Origin: Phenylobacterium koreense
GTDB lineage: Bacteria > Pseudomonadota > Alphaproteobacteria > Caulobacterales > Caulobacteraceae
Assembly (NCBI RefSeq): GCF_040545335.1
Contig: NZ_JBEPLU010000001.1
Location: forward strand, 434,001-498,000
Direction of reading: 5' to 3'
DNA length: 64,000 nt
The translations under genes were made by a program, and so were the position numbers. Under the pieces are notes generated by a model. The model saw nothing but the letters and a program-made list of their open reading frames with translations. It was not told the DNA's origin and made no database searches. Positions 17,647 to 29,112 of this stretch are shown here, piece after piece. The first letter of the stretch is position 1, and each line of letters opens with the position of its first letter.

Positions 17647-18407
17647 ATGGAACCTGTCACAGAGCATATTAGAGTCGAGGTCAGCATAGATCGCGTCCTG
17701 GGAGGGCGCGTATCGCTGCGCCAGGGCCGCCAGGGCTATCGCGCCGGCATGGACGCGGCCCTGCTGGCGGCGGCCTGCGACGCGCCCGAAGGCGCGCGGG
17801 TGCTGGAGATCGGCTGCGGGGTCGGCGGCGCTCTTTTGGCCGCGGCGGCCAGGCGCCCCGGCGTGCGCTTCCTCGGCCTGGAGGCCAATCCCGAGGCCGC
17901 CGCCCTTGCCCGCGAGAACGTCGCCGCCAACGGCATGGGCGAGCGGGTCGAGGTCATCGACGGCGACATCGGCCGCCGGTTCCACAGCTACGGCCTGGCC
18001 CCATTCGACGCGGCCATGGCCAATCCGCCGTTCTTCGACGACGCAGGGACCCTGCGCGCACCCGCGGAGGCCAAGCGCCAGGCGTGGATCGCCGAGGGTG
18101 GGCTGGCCGCCTGGACGGCGTTTCTGCTCAAGGCGGTGCGCGAGGGCGGGTCGATCACCCTGGTCCACCGCGCCGACCGGCTGGCCGACATCCTGGCCCT
18201 GCTGGCGCCCAAGGCCGGCTCGTTCCAGGTCCGGCCGATTCACGCCCACGCCGATGCGCCGGCGAAGCGGATCCTGGTGCGGGCGCTGAAGACCGGCAAG
18301 GCGCCGCTGCAGCTCCTGCCGCCCCTGGTGCTGCACCCGCGCACGGGAGCCAAACACACCGCCGAAGCCGAGGCCATCCTGCGTGGCGAGGCCTCGCTGG
18401 GCTGGCT

Positions 18408-18411
<4 letters not shown>
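17647..18411 (+). CDS. tRNA1(Val) (adenine-37-N6)-methyltransferase-like protein
   Basis: SAM-dependent methyltransferase of 254 residues similar to TrmN6/YfiC. Visible are the SAM-binding motif VLEIGCGVGGALLAAA (about residues 52-67), the acidic ribose contact LGLEANPE, and the N6-adenine catalytic motif NPPFF at about 124. The N-terminal GGRVSLRQGRQGYRAGMDAALLAA is typical of this tRNA methylase group. The exact tRNA target is inferred. It is divergent from the polyprenyl synthase gene and overlaps the end of otsA by 4 bases, tail to tail. Confidence 0.85.
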
Positions 18412-19778
<1,367 letters not shown>

Positions 19779-20156
19779 GGGCCGCACTCCCGATTACTGC
19801 TGACGCGCGCGACGATCGCACGTATAGATTTGCGCAGGACGCTTAATTCAGAGCTCTTTCCTGCAAAACGTCAGAATATAGATCGCCGCTGGACTATAAC
19901 GCAGCAGGCGCTGCCATTGATCCAAGCGGACGCTCAAAACTAATTGAAGGTGTTATTCGACGCACCCGACGGTGGTCTTTTATCACACCTGACGCCACCG
20001 TCGCCCAACCTCACGCACCTGTGAGATTCACCCAGCGACACCCGGTCACATCCTTCGCCGTGCGCTTTGGCTCCATATGGTCCCTCTCGGAGTGAGCGAT
20101 GCGCGCGCCACGCGCGGCGCGACCAGCCGAAATCGAAAAGGAGACCACGGACGCCG
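19779..20156. other. non-coding gap between otsA and the M23 peptidase gene
   Basis: About 380 bases, AT-richer than the neighbours, holding the divergent promoters. It contains a 9-bp perfect inverted repeat, CGACGGTGG (19967-19975) and CCACCGTCG (19995-20003), with 19 bases between the arms; its role is unknown. AAAAGGAG at 20136-20143 is the ribosome site for the next gene. No RNA gene was recognised. Confidence 0.5.
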
Positions 20157-20846
20157 ATGCTGCGCGCCTTGACGCCCCCTGCCGCCCATCAGATCAAGCA
20201 CTGGCTGGCCCATGCCTGGTCCACGCTCGCCTTCGCCGTCCTGGCGACCGGCGTGTTGCAGGTCGGCGCCCACGCCGCGGCCCGCGCCGACTTCATCAGC
20301 GCCCATCCCGAGCCCGCTCGGGTCGTGGAATTGACGCCGACCATGCGCACGGTGCAGGTGCTGACCTGGGAAGGCGCAGACGTCGACGGCGACGGCGCGC
20401 CGGATTTCGCGAACCCCACCGGCAAGGCGCCGCGCGTCCACGACGCCTATGGCTACGGTGCGTTCGGCGCCTCGCGCGACGGCGGCTCACGCAGGCACGA
20501 GGGCGTCGACTACATGGCCGAGGCCGGCCAGGACGTCACCGCTCCCCTCTCCGGCTACGTCACCAAGATCGGCGCGGCCTACGCCGGCGACAACGATCTG
20601 AAGTTCGTCGAGATCACCAACAGGGCCATCGATTACACGGCGCGGGTCTTCTATGTGGATCCCACGGTCGGGGTCGGCGACGTGGTGCGCCTGGGCCAAG
20701 TCATCGGCGCCGCGCACAGCCTGCAGCACAAGTACCCGGGCGGCATGACCAACCACGTGCATCTCGAGGTGTTCGGCACGAACCAGAAACGCCTCGATGC
20801 GACCGCCCTGCTCACCCAGGAATATGTGACCCGGATCGTCGGCTAG
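20157..20846 (+). CDS. M23-family metallopeptidase (LytM-like), exported
   Basis: Probable periplasmic peptidoglycan endopeptidase of 229 residues. A hydrophobic N-terminal signal (about residues 17-42, HAWSTLAFAVLATGVLQVGAHA) is followed by the LytM domain. Zinc ligands are visible in RRHEGVDYMAE (His and Asp) and in NHVHLEVF (HxH). The DGDGAPDF loop may bind calcium. All catalytic residues are present, so this is a likely active hydrolase rather than a divisome activator. The ATG at 20157 was chosen because the signal peptide begins there; a longer frame from 20067 adds Arg-rich non-conserved residues. Confidence 0.85.
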   Translation: MLRALTPPAAHQIKHWLAHAWSTLAFAVLATGVLQVGAHAAARADFISAHPEPARVVELTPTMRTVQVLTWEGADVDGDGAPDFANPTGKAPRVHDAYGYGAFGASRDGGSRRHEGVDYMAEAGQDVTAPLSGYVTKIGAAYAGDNDLKFVEITNRAIDYTARVFYVDPTVGVGDVVRLGQVIGAAHSLQHKYPGGMTNHVHLEVFGTNQKRLDATALLTQEYVTRIVG

Positions 20847-20856
20847 GCTAGGCCGG

Positions 20857-21222
20857 CTATTTCGCGACCGCGGCGGGCCGCTCGCTCACGGGCGGGGCGA
20901 CGCGCGGCGGCTTCTTTGTCGGGGGTGTATAGACGCCCGCCGTGCTGGTCGAGGCCACACCTCCCCCGCTCTCGTCCACGCAGCCGACCAGCGAACCGGT
21001 GTGGAGCAGATTATCCTTTCCCAGATAGCTGCAGGCCTTTCCGTCATAGGCCGAACAGGCGGCGACCTTGTCGTAGACGCCGTCTTGGACGCCGGCCGAC
21101 GTGTTGCAGGCGCATCTGCACATCGGCTTGGACTGCTGCTGCGGCTTCTGTTGCGCATGGGCCCCGCCGGCGACGAGCATCGACAGGGCGGCGAACGCGG
21201 ACAGGGCGTGTGTGAAACGCAT
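20857..21222 (-). CDS. small secreted cysteine-rich protein, function unknown
   Basis: A 121-residue protein with a clear Sec signal peptide cut after AGGAHA (about residue 23). The mature part starts with Gln/Lys-rich sequence, then a cysteine cluster MCRCACNTSAG and more Cys in KVAACSAYDGKACSYLG and LVGCVDES. It ends in a Pro/Lys/Val-rich tail. Six or more cysteines suggest disulfides or metal binding in the periplasm. GGGGAG lies 7 bases before the ATG. It converges on the M23 peptidase gene, 10 bases apart. No family was recognised. Confidence 0.7.
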   Translation of the reverse strand: MRFTHALSAFAALSMLVAGGAHAQQKPQQQSKPMCRCACNTSAGVQDGVYDKVAACSAYDGKACSYLGKDNLLHTGSLVGCVDESGGGVASTSTAGVYTPPTKKPPRVAPPVSERPAAVAK

Positions 21223-21310
21223 GGATTAGCTCCCCTTGCTGATCGCCCACCCCCGCGCTCAACCGAAAGAACAACGTTCGAATATCTCAGCCGCAGTCGA
21301 CCCCGCCAGC

Positions 21311-21343
21311 AAAAAGAAAAGGCCCAGGCTTTCGCCTGGGCCT
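21311..21343 (-). terminator. ilvC terminator
   Basis: A 10-bp perfect stem AGGCCCAGGC / GCCTGGGCCT (21320-21329, 21334-21343) with a 4-base loop. On the minus strand it is followed by TTTTCTTTTT, placed 25 bases after the ilvC stop. Confidence 0.92.
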
Positions 21344-21367
21344 CTGCGTTTCGCTCTGGTCGAAGCC

Positions 21368-22477
<1,110 letters not shown>

Positions 22478-22594
22478 TCAAGGGAGGCTCGCCCCAATGC
22501 GGCGTTTCGCCGGAAAAACCGATCGCGAACGGTCGTGCTTGAACCCAAAGCGCCGCCGTCCGACATAGACTATCCAAATTCGGAGGACACCTGC

Positions 22595-23149
22595 ATGGCG
22601 GCGACGCCCAAGGACGTGGTCGGCTTCTGGACGGCCGCCGGACCGGAGAAGTGGTTCAAGAAGAACCCCAAGTTCGACCACTCGATCGCGCTGAAGTTCG
22701 AGCCGGTCCACCACGCGGCTGCGCGCGGCGAGTACGACGCCTGGATGGCGAGCGCCGAGGGCTCGCTGGCCCTGCTGATCCTGCTCGACCAGTTTCCCCG
22801 CAACCTCTACCGCAACTCAGGGCACGCCTTCGCCACCGACTCCAAGGCGCGGAGCATCGCCCGCGCGGCTGTTGCGTCAGGCCAGGACCGGGCCGTCGAT
22901 CCGACGCTCCGCCAGTTCTTCTACCTGCCCTTCGAGCATTCGGAGGAGAAGGCCGACCAGGACGAGGCCGTCCGGCTGTTCACGATCCTCAAGGAGGAGA
23001 GCGGCGACGGCGAAGGGCTGCGCTGGGCCGAGCTGCACCGCGACATCATCGTGAAATTCGGGCGCTTCCCGCACCGAAACCGCTGCCTGGGGCGGGCGAC
23101 CACCCCCAACGAGCAGGCGTTCCTCGACGAGGGCGGCTTCGCCGGCTAG
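22595..23149 (+). CDS. DUF924 family protein
   Basis: A 184-residue all-helical cytoplasmic protein of the DUF924 family. Characteristic blocks are VVGFWTAAGPEKWFKKNPKFD, SLALLILLDQFPRNLYRNSGHAFATDSKA, and FFYLPFEHSEEKADQDEAVRLF. The biochemical role of the family is not established. GGAGG lies 8 bases before the ATG at 22595; the frame upstream is antisense to ilvC and was not included. The gene is divergent from ilvC and converges with a small exported-protein gene. Confidence 0.9.
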   Translation: MAATPKDVVGFWTAAGPEKWFKKNPKFDHSIALKFEPVHHAAARGEYDAWMASAEGSLALLILLDQFPRNLYRNSGHAFATDSKARSIARAAVASGQDRAVDPTLRQFFYLPFEHSEEKADQDEAVRLFTILKEESGDGEGLRWAELHRDIIVKFGRFPHRNRCLGRATTPNEQAFLDEGGFAG

Positions 23150-23155
23150 CGCCGG

Positions 23156-23413
23156 TCAGCGGATATCCCGCTGGACCTGCATCCGCGAGGTGTCGTTCTG
23201 CGCGTCCTGGCGTAGCTGGCGCCATTCGGACTCGGTGTGGCAGACGCGCTTGCCGAAGCGGGAGCCAGTCACCGGCTCCTCCTTGCAGACCATCTTTTCC
23301 TTTTGCGGCTTGGCGGCTGCGGGAGCGGCGGCCGGGGTGGACTGCGGCGCGGCCTGGGCGATCGGTTCGCCGGCCGCAAACAGAGCCACCGAGGCGAGAA
23401 GTGAAATGAACAC
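23156..23413 (-). CDS. small exported protein, function unknown
   Basis: An 85-residue protein with an N-terminal signal-like segment (FISLLASVALFAAGEPIAQA) and a short Ala/Pro linker. The mature part, KEKMVCKEEPVTGSRFGKRVCHTESEWRQLR, resembles a set of small periplasmic proteins in Caulobacteraceae and sphingomonads. Two cysteines about 16 apart could form a disulfide. The start is GTG. A basic tail follows. The function is not known and there is no partner gene beside it. Confidence 0.65.
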   Translation of the reverse strand: MFISLLASVALFAAGEPIAQAAPQSTPAAAPAAAKPQKEKMVCKEEPVTGSRFGKRVCHTESEWRQLRQDAQNDTSRMQVQRDIR

Positions 23414-23565
23414 TGGAGATAGATCCTGTCTGGAGGGCGCGCCTTCTCAGGCGGCGCCGAAGTTCGCTTTTCGCAAACCTGCGATATTTCGCGCTGGCGG
23501 TCCAGCGGCGCGCCGACCCGAGATTCCCAGTGGAGCGGCGCCGTATGCCCCGATAGGTTGCGCCC

Positions 23566-24192
23566 ATGTCGACCGAAACCCAGCAAGCCCGCGCCGAGAC
23601 GCTCAAGCACCACTTCGGGCGATTGGGGCTGTCGGCCAAGCCGGCCTTCCTGGCCCTTTACGCCGTCGCGGCGCTGGCGCTGTTCGGCTATGCGCAGAAG
23701 TTCGTTCCGGCTTCGCTGCTGCGCTATCCGTTCGGGCTTCTCTTCTTCCTCCCGCCGGGCGCGGTGCTGGCGGCCTGGATCTTCCGCACCAGCCGCGGCG
23801 GTTTCCGGTTCGACTGGAAGTGGGCGTTCCTGTCGGGCGTCGTCGCCCTGCTGCTCTGGGAGGGCGTGGCCAAGGGCGCGGCATGGGCGGTCACGCAGGC
23901 GACCGGAACCCCGTACGACCAAGCCTTCCCGCTGGAGCGGAACGTGAAGCCTGCGCCGGGCAAGAACTTCTACCGCAACGACATCACCGGCACGAAGTGC
24001 CTCCACCGCCTGCAGGGAAAGCTGCTGCACGACACCCTGCCGCAGCACCTGTGCCTGGAGGGCGCGGACTACTCGAAACTGGCCGACGGCGTGCAGGACG
24101 TGCGGCTACACGGACGGGTGGGCTTGCTTGGCCGAAGCATAGACGGATATGAGCTGCCGGCTCGCACTTCGCCCTCTTCGGGCGCAGACTGA
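23566..24192 (+). CDS. membrane protein of unknown function
   Basis: A 208-residue protein with three hydrophobic segments at roughly 26-45 ([17 protein letters not shown]), 54-72 ([20 protein letters not shown]) and 86-105. It is followed by a soluble C-terminal half with two cysteines (TKCLHRL and QHLCLEG). The last 20 residues look unstructured. No domain was recognised. It is a single gene between the small exported protein and thyA. The coding frame shows strong third-position GC bias like its neighbours, which supports a real gene. Confidence 0.6.
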   Translation: MSTETQQARAETLKHHFGRLGLSAKPAFLALYAVAALALFGYAQKFVPASLLRYPFGLLFFLPPGAVLAAWIFRTSRGGFRFDWKWAFLSGVVALLLWEGVAKGAAWAVTQATGTPYDQAFPLERNVKPAPGKNFYRNDITGTKCLHRLQGKLLHDTLPQHLCLEGADYSKLADGVQDVRLHGRVGLLGRSIDGYELPARTSPSSGAD

Positions 24193-24220
24193 AGGCTCCG
24201 AATCACCCGCAGGTCAGCCG

Positions 24221-25057
24221 ATGAACGCCCACGTCGCCATCGCCGCCAGCACGGCCGATCATCCCGAGCAGCAGTATCTCTCCCTGCTCGCGGACATCCT
24301 TGAGAACGGCGTCCAGCGGGGCGACCGGACCGGCACCGGCACGCTTGGCGTCTTCGGTCGCCAGATGCGGTTCGACCTGGCCAAGGGCTTCCCGCTCCTG
24401 ACCACCAAGAAGCTGCACCGCAAGTCGATCATCCTGGAGCTGCTGTGGTTCCTGCGCGGCGACACCAATGTCCGCTGGCTGCAGGAGCGCGGGGTCAGCA
24501 TCTGGGACGAATGGGCGGACGAGAGCGGCGAACTCGGCCCGGTCTATGGCAAGCAGTGGCGTTCGTGGACCGCCCCCGATGGCCGGGTGATCGACCAGAT
24601 CGCCGCGGTGCTCGAAGGGCTGAAGACCATGCCCAATTCGCGCCGGCACATCGTCTCGGCCTGGAACCCGGCCGAGGTGGACGACATGGCCCTGCCGCCG
24701 TGCCACTGTCTCTTCCAGTTCTTCGTGGCGGACGGGAAGCTATCCTGCCAGCTCTACCAGCGCTCGGCCGACGTCTTCCTGGGCGTGCCGTTCAATATCG
24801 CCTCCTACGCCCTGCTGACCATGATGATGGCCAAGGCGACCGGCCTGGAGCCCGGCGAGTTCGTCCATACCCTGGGCGACGCGCACCTCTACCTGAACCA
24901 CCTGGACCAGGCGCGCGAGCAGTTGACGCGGGAGCCCTACCCGCTTCCGGTCATGGAGATCGCCGACAAGCGCGACCTCTTCGGGTTCGAGTACGAGGAC
25001 TTCAAGCTGCGCGGCTACAAGGCGCACGAGAAGATCGCCGCCCCGATCGCGGTCTGA
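24221..25057 (+). CDS. thyA: thymidylate synthase ThyA
   Basis: Folate-dependent methylation of dUMP to dTMP. The 278-residue product shows [32 protein letters not shown], the catalytic Cys in [43 protein letters not shown] and the C-terminal IAAPIAV. The ATG at 24221 begins with a short family-typical lead; a longer frame from 24149 overlaps the upstream gene and is unlikely. folA, whose product regenerates the cofactor, lies 2.5 kb downstream on the same strand, separated by a small exported protein and a two-component system. Confidence 0.97.
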   Translation: MNAHVAIAASTADHPEQQYLSLLADILENGVQRGDRTGTGTLGVFGRQMRFDLAKGFPLLTTKKLHRKSIILELLWFLRGDTNVRWLQERGVSIWDEWADESGELGPVYGKQWRSWTAPDGRVIDQIAAVLEGLKTMPNSRRHIVSAWNPAEVDDMALPPCHCLFQFFVADGKLSCQLYQRSADVFLGVPFNIASYALLTMMMAKATGLEPGEFVHTLGDAHLYLNHLDQAREQLTREPYPLPVMEIADKRDLFGFEYEDFKLRGYKAHEKIAAPIAV

Positions 25058-25158
25058 CCCTTACAGATTTGCGAGTTCCGCGACCGCGCCCTGAGAGGCC
25101 GGGGCGGTTTGCTCTCCTGGTCCGGAACGATCCGGGCCGACACATCAAGGAGAGCCCA

Positions 25159-25380
25159 ATGCGCAACCTCGTCGCCCCCGCCGCCCTCGTCCTGAGCCTC
25201 GCCCTCGGTTCGGCCGCCCTGGCCGCCACCCCCGCAAGCGCCCCGGCGAAGCCCGCCCCCGCCACGACCAAAGCCAGCATGGCGACCAAGCGCGCCGCCT
25301 GCGAAAAGTCGTGGGCTAGCCAGAAGTCCCACACTGGCGACAAGGCGGCCTTCGTGAAGGCGTGCGTCGCCAAGGGATAA
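25159..25380 (+). CDS. small exported protein with PsiF-like core
   Basis: A 73-residue protein with a clear signal peptide (NLVAPAALVLSLALGSAALA), an Ala/Pro/Lys spacer, and a conserved-looking core KRAACEKSWASQKSHTGDKAAFVKACVAKG. The two cysteines and the FVKACVAKG end resemble the PsiF repeat of phosphate-starvation proteins, but the match is weak. AAGGAGAG lies just before the ATG. The role is unknown; the periplasm is the expected location. Confidence 0.65.
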   Translation: MRNLVAPAALVLSLALGSAALAATPASAPAKPAPATTKASMATKRAACEKSWASQKSHTGDKAAFVKACVAKG

Positions 25381-25506
25381 TTCCCTTAGGCGCCGGCCGG
25401 GCGGCCGGTCTCCCGCGGCCGCCCGGCTGTCTTGCAGTTCCCCGATGAACGGAGCCATCCTCGCAACCGACCCTCAGCCAGACCCTCAGCCTCGGGGACC
25501 AAGGCC

Positions 25507-26190
25507 ATGAGCCGCCGCATCCTGCTGGTAGAAGACGACGCCGAGACGGCGGACTACATCCTCAAGGGCCTGCGCGAGGAGGGCTACACCGCCGAGCACG
25601 TCGCCGACGGCCGCGACGGCTTCTACGCCGCCAGCGACGCCGGCTTCGACGCCATCATCATGGACCGCATGGTGCCGGGCATGGACGGCTTGAGCGTCAT
25701 CAAGGCCCTGCGCGCGGCCTCCATCGCCACCCCGATCATCATCCTCTCGGCGCTCAGCCACCTGGACGAGCGGGTGAAAGGCCTGCGGGCCGGCGGCGAC
25801 GACTACCTGACCAAGCCCTTCGGCTATTCGGAGCTTTCGGCGCGGCTGGAGAACATCATGCGTCGCCGTGGCGGGCCGGAGGTGGAGACCAGGCTGACCT
25901 GCGGCGACCTGGCGGTCGACCTGCTGGCGCGCCGGGTGACCCGCGAGGGCCGCGTGCTCGACCTGCTGCCGCGGGAGTTCAAGCTGCTGGAGTACCTGAT
26001 GCGGCACAAGGATCGGGTGGTGACCCGGACCATGCTGCTGGAACAGGTCTGGGACTACCGCTTCGACCCGCACACCAGCGTGGTCGACACCCATATCAGC
26101 CGCCTGCGCAAGAAGATCGACGAAGGCTTCGCGCAGCCGCTGCTGCACACCCTGCGCGGAACGGGCTACCGGCTGTCGCAGGAGCCATGA
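25507..26190 (+). CDS. OmpR/PhoB-family response regulator
   Basis: A 227-residue two-component regulator. The receiver domain (1-120) has the acidic pocket ED at 9-10, the phospho-acceptor Asp53 in IIMDRMVPGMDG and the conserved Lys in LTKPFGY. The winged-helix DNA-binding domain (about 130-225) ends in VVDTHISRLRKKIDEGF and LHTLRGTGYRL. The next gene, a histidine kinase, overlaps by 4 bases (ATGA), so the pair is coupled. Sequence style is close to the QseB/CopR/TctD group, but the signal cannot be read. Confidence 0.93.
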   Translation: MSRRILLVEDDAETADYILKGLREEGYTAEHVADGRDGFYAASDAGFDAIIMDRMVPGMDGLSVIKALRAASIATPIIILSALSHLDERVKGLRAGGDDYLTKPFGYSELSARLENIMRRRGGPEVETRLTCGDLAVDLLARRVTREGRVLDLLPREFKLLEYLMRHKDRVVTRTMLLEQVWDYRFDPHTSVVDTHISRLRKKIDEGFAQPLLHTLRGTGYRLSQEP

Positions 26191-27548
26191 GCACGGCTCC
26201 GTTGCGCCTTCGCCCCCGCACGGTCATCGCCCTGATGCTGGCGGTGGCTATTCCGGCCCTGGCCGTGGGCCTGCTTACGGTCGACCGCATCGGCGAGGCG
26301 ATCATCGCCGAGCGGCAGCGGGCCGTGGCCGCCGCCGCCCGGGACTATTTCGTCGCCTTCGCCCACGAGGAGGGGCTCACCCCCCTCGCCCGCGCCCTCG
26401 ACCTTCGCGAGCGCACCGACCCGCAAGGCGCTTTCCGCTACGCGCTCTACGGCGCGGACGGCCGCCGGCTGGGTGGTGCGGACCTGACGCCCGCCGAGGG
26501 ACTGCCGCCGTCCGGCGAGGCGCGCATGAAGATCCCGAGCGAGGGCCGCAACGCACCCTGGCGGGTGATGGTACAGCCGCTGTCCACCGGCGGCACGCTG
26601 GTCGTCTACGAGGACATCAGCGAACGCATCGCCTTCCGCCGCGCGCTGGTGGCCAGCGCGGGCGTGGCGCTGCTCGCGGCCATAGGCGTGGTGACGCTGG
26701 CGGCGCTGTGGCTGAACCGGCGGCTGCTCGACCGCATGGAGACCCTGGCCGCCACCGCCCATCGCATCGCCGAGGGCGATCTTTCGGCCCGCACCGAGAT
26801 CCACCCCAAGGGCGACGTCTTCGACCGCCTGGGCGAATCCATGAACGGCATGCTCGACCGCATCGAGGAACTGATGACCGGCATGCGGACGATCACCGAC
26901 AGCCTGGCGCACGACCTGCGCTCGCCATTGACGCGAATGCGCGCCGACCTTTCCCAGGCCCTGGAGCCCGACCTGCCCGAACGCAACCGTCAGGAGGCGA
27001 TCGCCCTGGCGCATGACGAGGCCGACCGGGCGCTGGCCATGCTGTCGGCCCTGATGGACATCGCCCGGGCGGAGGCCGGCCTGTCGCGCGACATGATGGA
27101 GCCGGTCGACCTCTCCGTCCTGGTCGCCGAGGTCGGCGAGTTGTTCGCCCCGGTAGTCGAGGACGCCGGCCAGACCTTCGTTCCGCCCGAGCCGCGCGCG
27201 CCGCTGGTCGTCCAGGGGCATGAGCTGATCCTGCGCCAGGCGGTCGGCAACCTGCTGCACAACGCCGCCCAGCACGCCGGGCCCGGCGCCGAGGTGCGGC
27301 TGATGCTGGAGGAGGCGGGCGGGCGCATACGGATCGTGGTGAGCGACACCGGCCCCGGCATTCCCGAGGAACACCGCGGCCGGGTGCGCGAACGGTTCGT
27401 GCGGCTGGACGAGGCGAGGTCGCGGCCCGGCGGGGGCCTGGGCCTGGCCATCGCTGCGGCTTGCGCCAAGCTGCACGACGGGGTGCTGGACCTGGAGGAC
27501 GCGCATCCGGGGCTGCGAGTCGTGATCGACTTGGCCGATACGCGCTAG
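26187..27548 (+). CDS. HAMP-domain sensor histidine kinase
   Basis: A 453-residue inner-membrane sensor and cognate kinase of the preceding regulator. Transmembrane helices lie at about 10-30 and 150-175 and flank a periplasmic sensor of about 120 residues. HAMP follows (LATAHRIAEGDLSARTEIHP). The phospho-acceptor is His242 in SLAHDLRSPLTRMR. The ATP-binding part has NLLHNAAQHA (N box), VSDTGPGIP (G1) and GGGLGLAIAAACAK (G2). All kinase motifs are intact. The sensor segment has no recognised ligand domain. Confidence 0.93.
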   Translation: MSTAPLRLRPRTVIALMLAVAIPALAVGLLTVDRIGEAIIAERQRAVAAAARDYFVAFAHEEGLTPLARALDLRERTDPQGAFRYALYGADGRRLGGADLTPAEGLPPSGEARMKIPSEGRNAPWRVMVQPLSTGGTLVVYEDISERIAFRRALVASAGVALLAAIGVVTLAALWLNRRLLDRMETLAATAHRIAEGDLSARTEIHPKGDVFDRLGESMNGMLDRIEELMTGMRTITDSLAHDLRSPLTRMRADLSQALEPDLPERNRQEAIALAHDEADRALAMLSALMDIARAEAGLSRDMMEPVDLSVLVAEVGELFAPVVEDAGQTFVPPEPRAPLVVQGHELILRQAVGNLLHNAAQHAGPGAEVRLMLEEAGGRIRIVVSDTGPGIPEEHRGRVRERFVRLDEARSRPGGGLGLAIAAACAKLHDGVLDLEDAHPGLRVVIDLADTR

Positions 27549-27564
27549 CTGCTACAGAAGGGGC

Positions 27565-28083
<519 letters not shown>

Positions 28084-28144
28084 TCGGGCCATAGTTCCGG
28101 CAACGCCACCGAGCCGTGTGGCGACAACAGGAGGGACCGCGTCC

Positions 28145-29056
28145 ATGGATCTGCAGCTCGTCGCCGAGGGGTTCGAGTTCCCAGAGGGCCCAATCGCCAT
28201 GTCCGATGGCTCGGTGATCCTCACCGAGATCAAGGCCCAGCGGTTGACCCGCGTCTATCCGGACGGCCGCAAGGAGACCGTGGTCGAGACCGGCGGCGGC
28301 CCGAACGGCGCGGCGATCGGCCCGGACGGCGCCATCTACATCACCAACAACGGCGGCGCGTTCCAGTGGATCGAGAACCAGGGGATGACCATCCCCGGTC
28401 CTACCCCGCCCTCGCACACCGGCGGCTATATCCAGCGCTACGACTTGAAGACCGGCGAACTGACAACGCTCTACAGCGAGTGCGACGGGCGCAGGCTGAT
28501 CGGTCCCAACGACATCGTGTTCGACAAGCAGGGCGGGTTCTGGTTCTCCGACCACGGCTGCTCGACGCCGGAAGGCCGCAAGTACGGCGCGATCTACTAC
28601 GCCAAGATCGATGGCGGCCACATCACCCGCGAGCGCGACCACATCGTCTCGCCCAACGGCATCGGCCTGTCGCCGGACGAAAGGACCGTCTATCTGGCTG
28701 ATACGCAGCTCGGCCGGCTCTGGGCCTTCGACGTGGCGGAGGCCGGAAAGCTGACCCCGCCCCAGGGCTTCGGCCCCGGCCGGGTGATCTGCAACCTGCC
28801 CGGCTACCAGCTTCTCGACAGCCTGGCCGTAGAGGCCTCGGGCAAGGTCTGCGTGGCGACCATCATCAACGGCGGGATCACCGCCTTCGACCCCGACGGA
28901 TCGGTCGAACACTTCCCGGTGCCCGACACGATCACCACCAACATCTGCTTCGGCGGGCCGGACATGAAGACCGCCTGGATCACCGCCTCGGCGACCGGGA
29001 AGCTTTACAAAGCCGCCTGGCCGCGGCCGGGCCTGAAGCTGAACTTCAACGCCTAG
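28145..29056 (+). CDS. SMP-30 / gluconolactonase family beta-propeller protein
   Basis: A 303-residue six-bladed propeller of the SMP-30/LRE family, which hydrolyses sugar or organophosphate-like lactones with a bound divalent metal. Visible family features are EGFEFPEGPIAMSDGSVILTEI with the metal Glu, GGGPNGAAIGPDGAIYITNNGG, GPNDIVFDKQGGFWFSDHG and SPNGIGLSPDERTVYLADT with the metal Asn. GGAGGG lies 9 bases before the ATG at 28145. No signal peptide is seen. The substrate is unknown; the neighbouring OYE and P450 genes suggest a catabolic setting. Confidence 0.9.
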   Translation: MDLQLVAEGFEFPEGPIAMSDGSVILTEIKAQRLTRVYPDGRKETVVETGGGPNGAAIGPDGAIYITNNGGAFQWIENQGMTIPGPTPPSHTGGYIQRYDLKTGELTTLYSECDGRRLIGPNDIVFDKQGGFWFSDHGCSTPEGRKYGAIYYAKIDGGHITRERDHIVSPNGIGLSPDERTVYLADTQLGRLWAFDVAEAGKLTPPQGFGPGRVICNLPGYQLLDSLAVEASGKVCVATIINGGITAFDPDGSVEHFPVPDTITTNICFGGPDMKTAWITASATGKLYKAAWPRPGLKLNFNA

Positions 29057-29071
29057 GCTTGGGCCGAACTC

Positions 29072-29095
29072 TCCTTCTCCCTTGCGGGAGAAGGA
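29072..29095. repeat. palindromic hairpin (CTTCTCCC type) between SMP-30 and OYE genes
   Basis: TCCTTCTCCC (29072-29081) and GGGAGAAGGA (29086-29095) form a 10-bp perfect stem with a TTGC loop. It sits between two convergent stops and could end transcription from either side. The same CTTCTCCC/GGGAGAAG style recurs at 37084-37199 and 63611-63637, which points to a dispersed palindromic element. Confidence 0.6.
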
Positions 29096-29112
29096 TGGTC
29101 CCTAGCCCTCCC

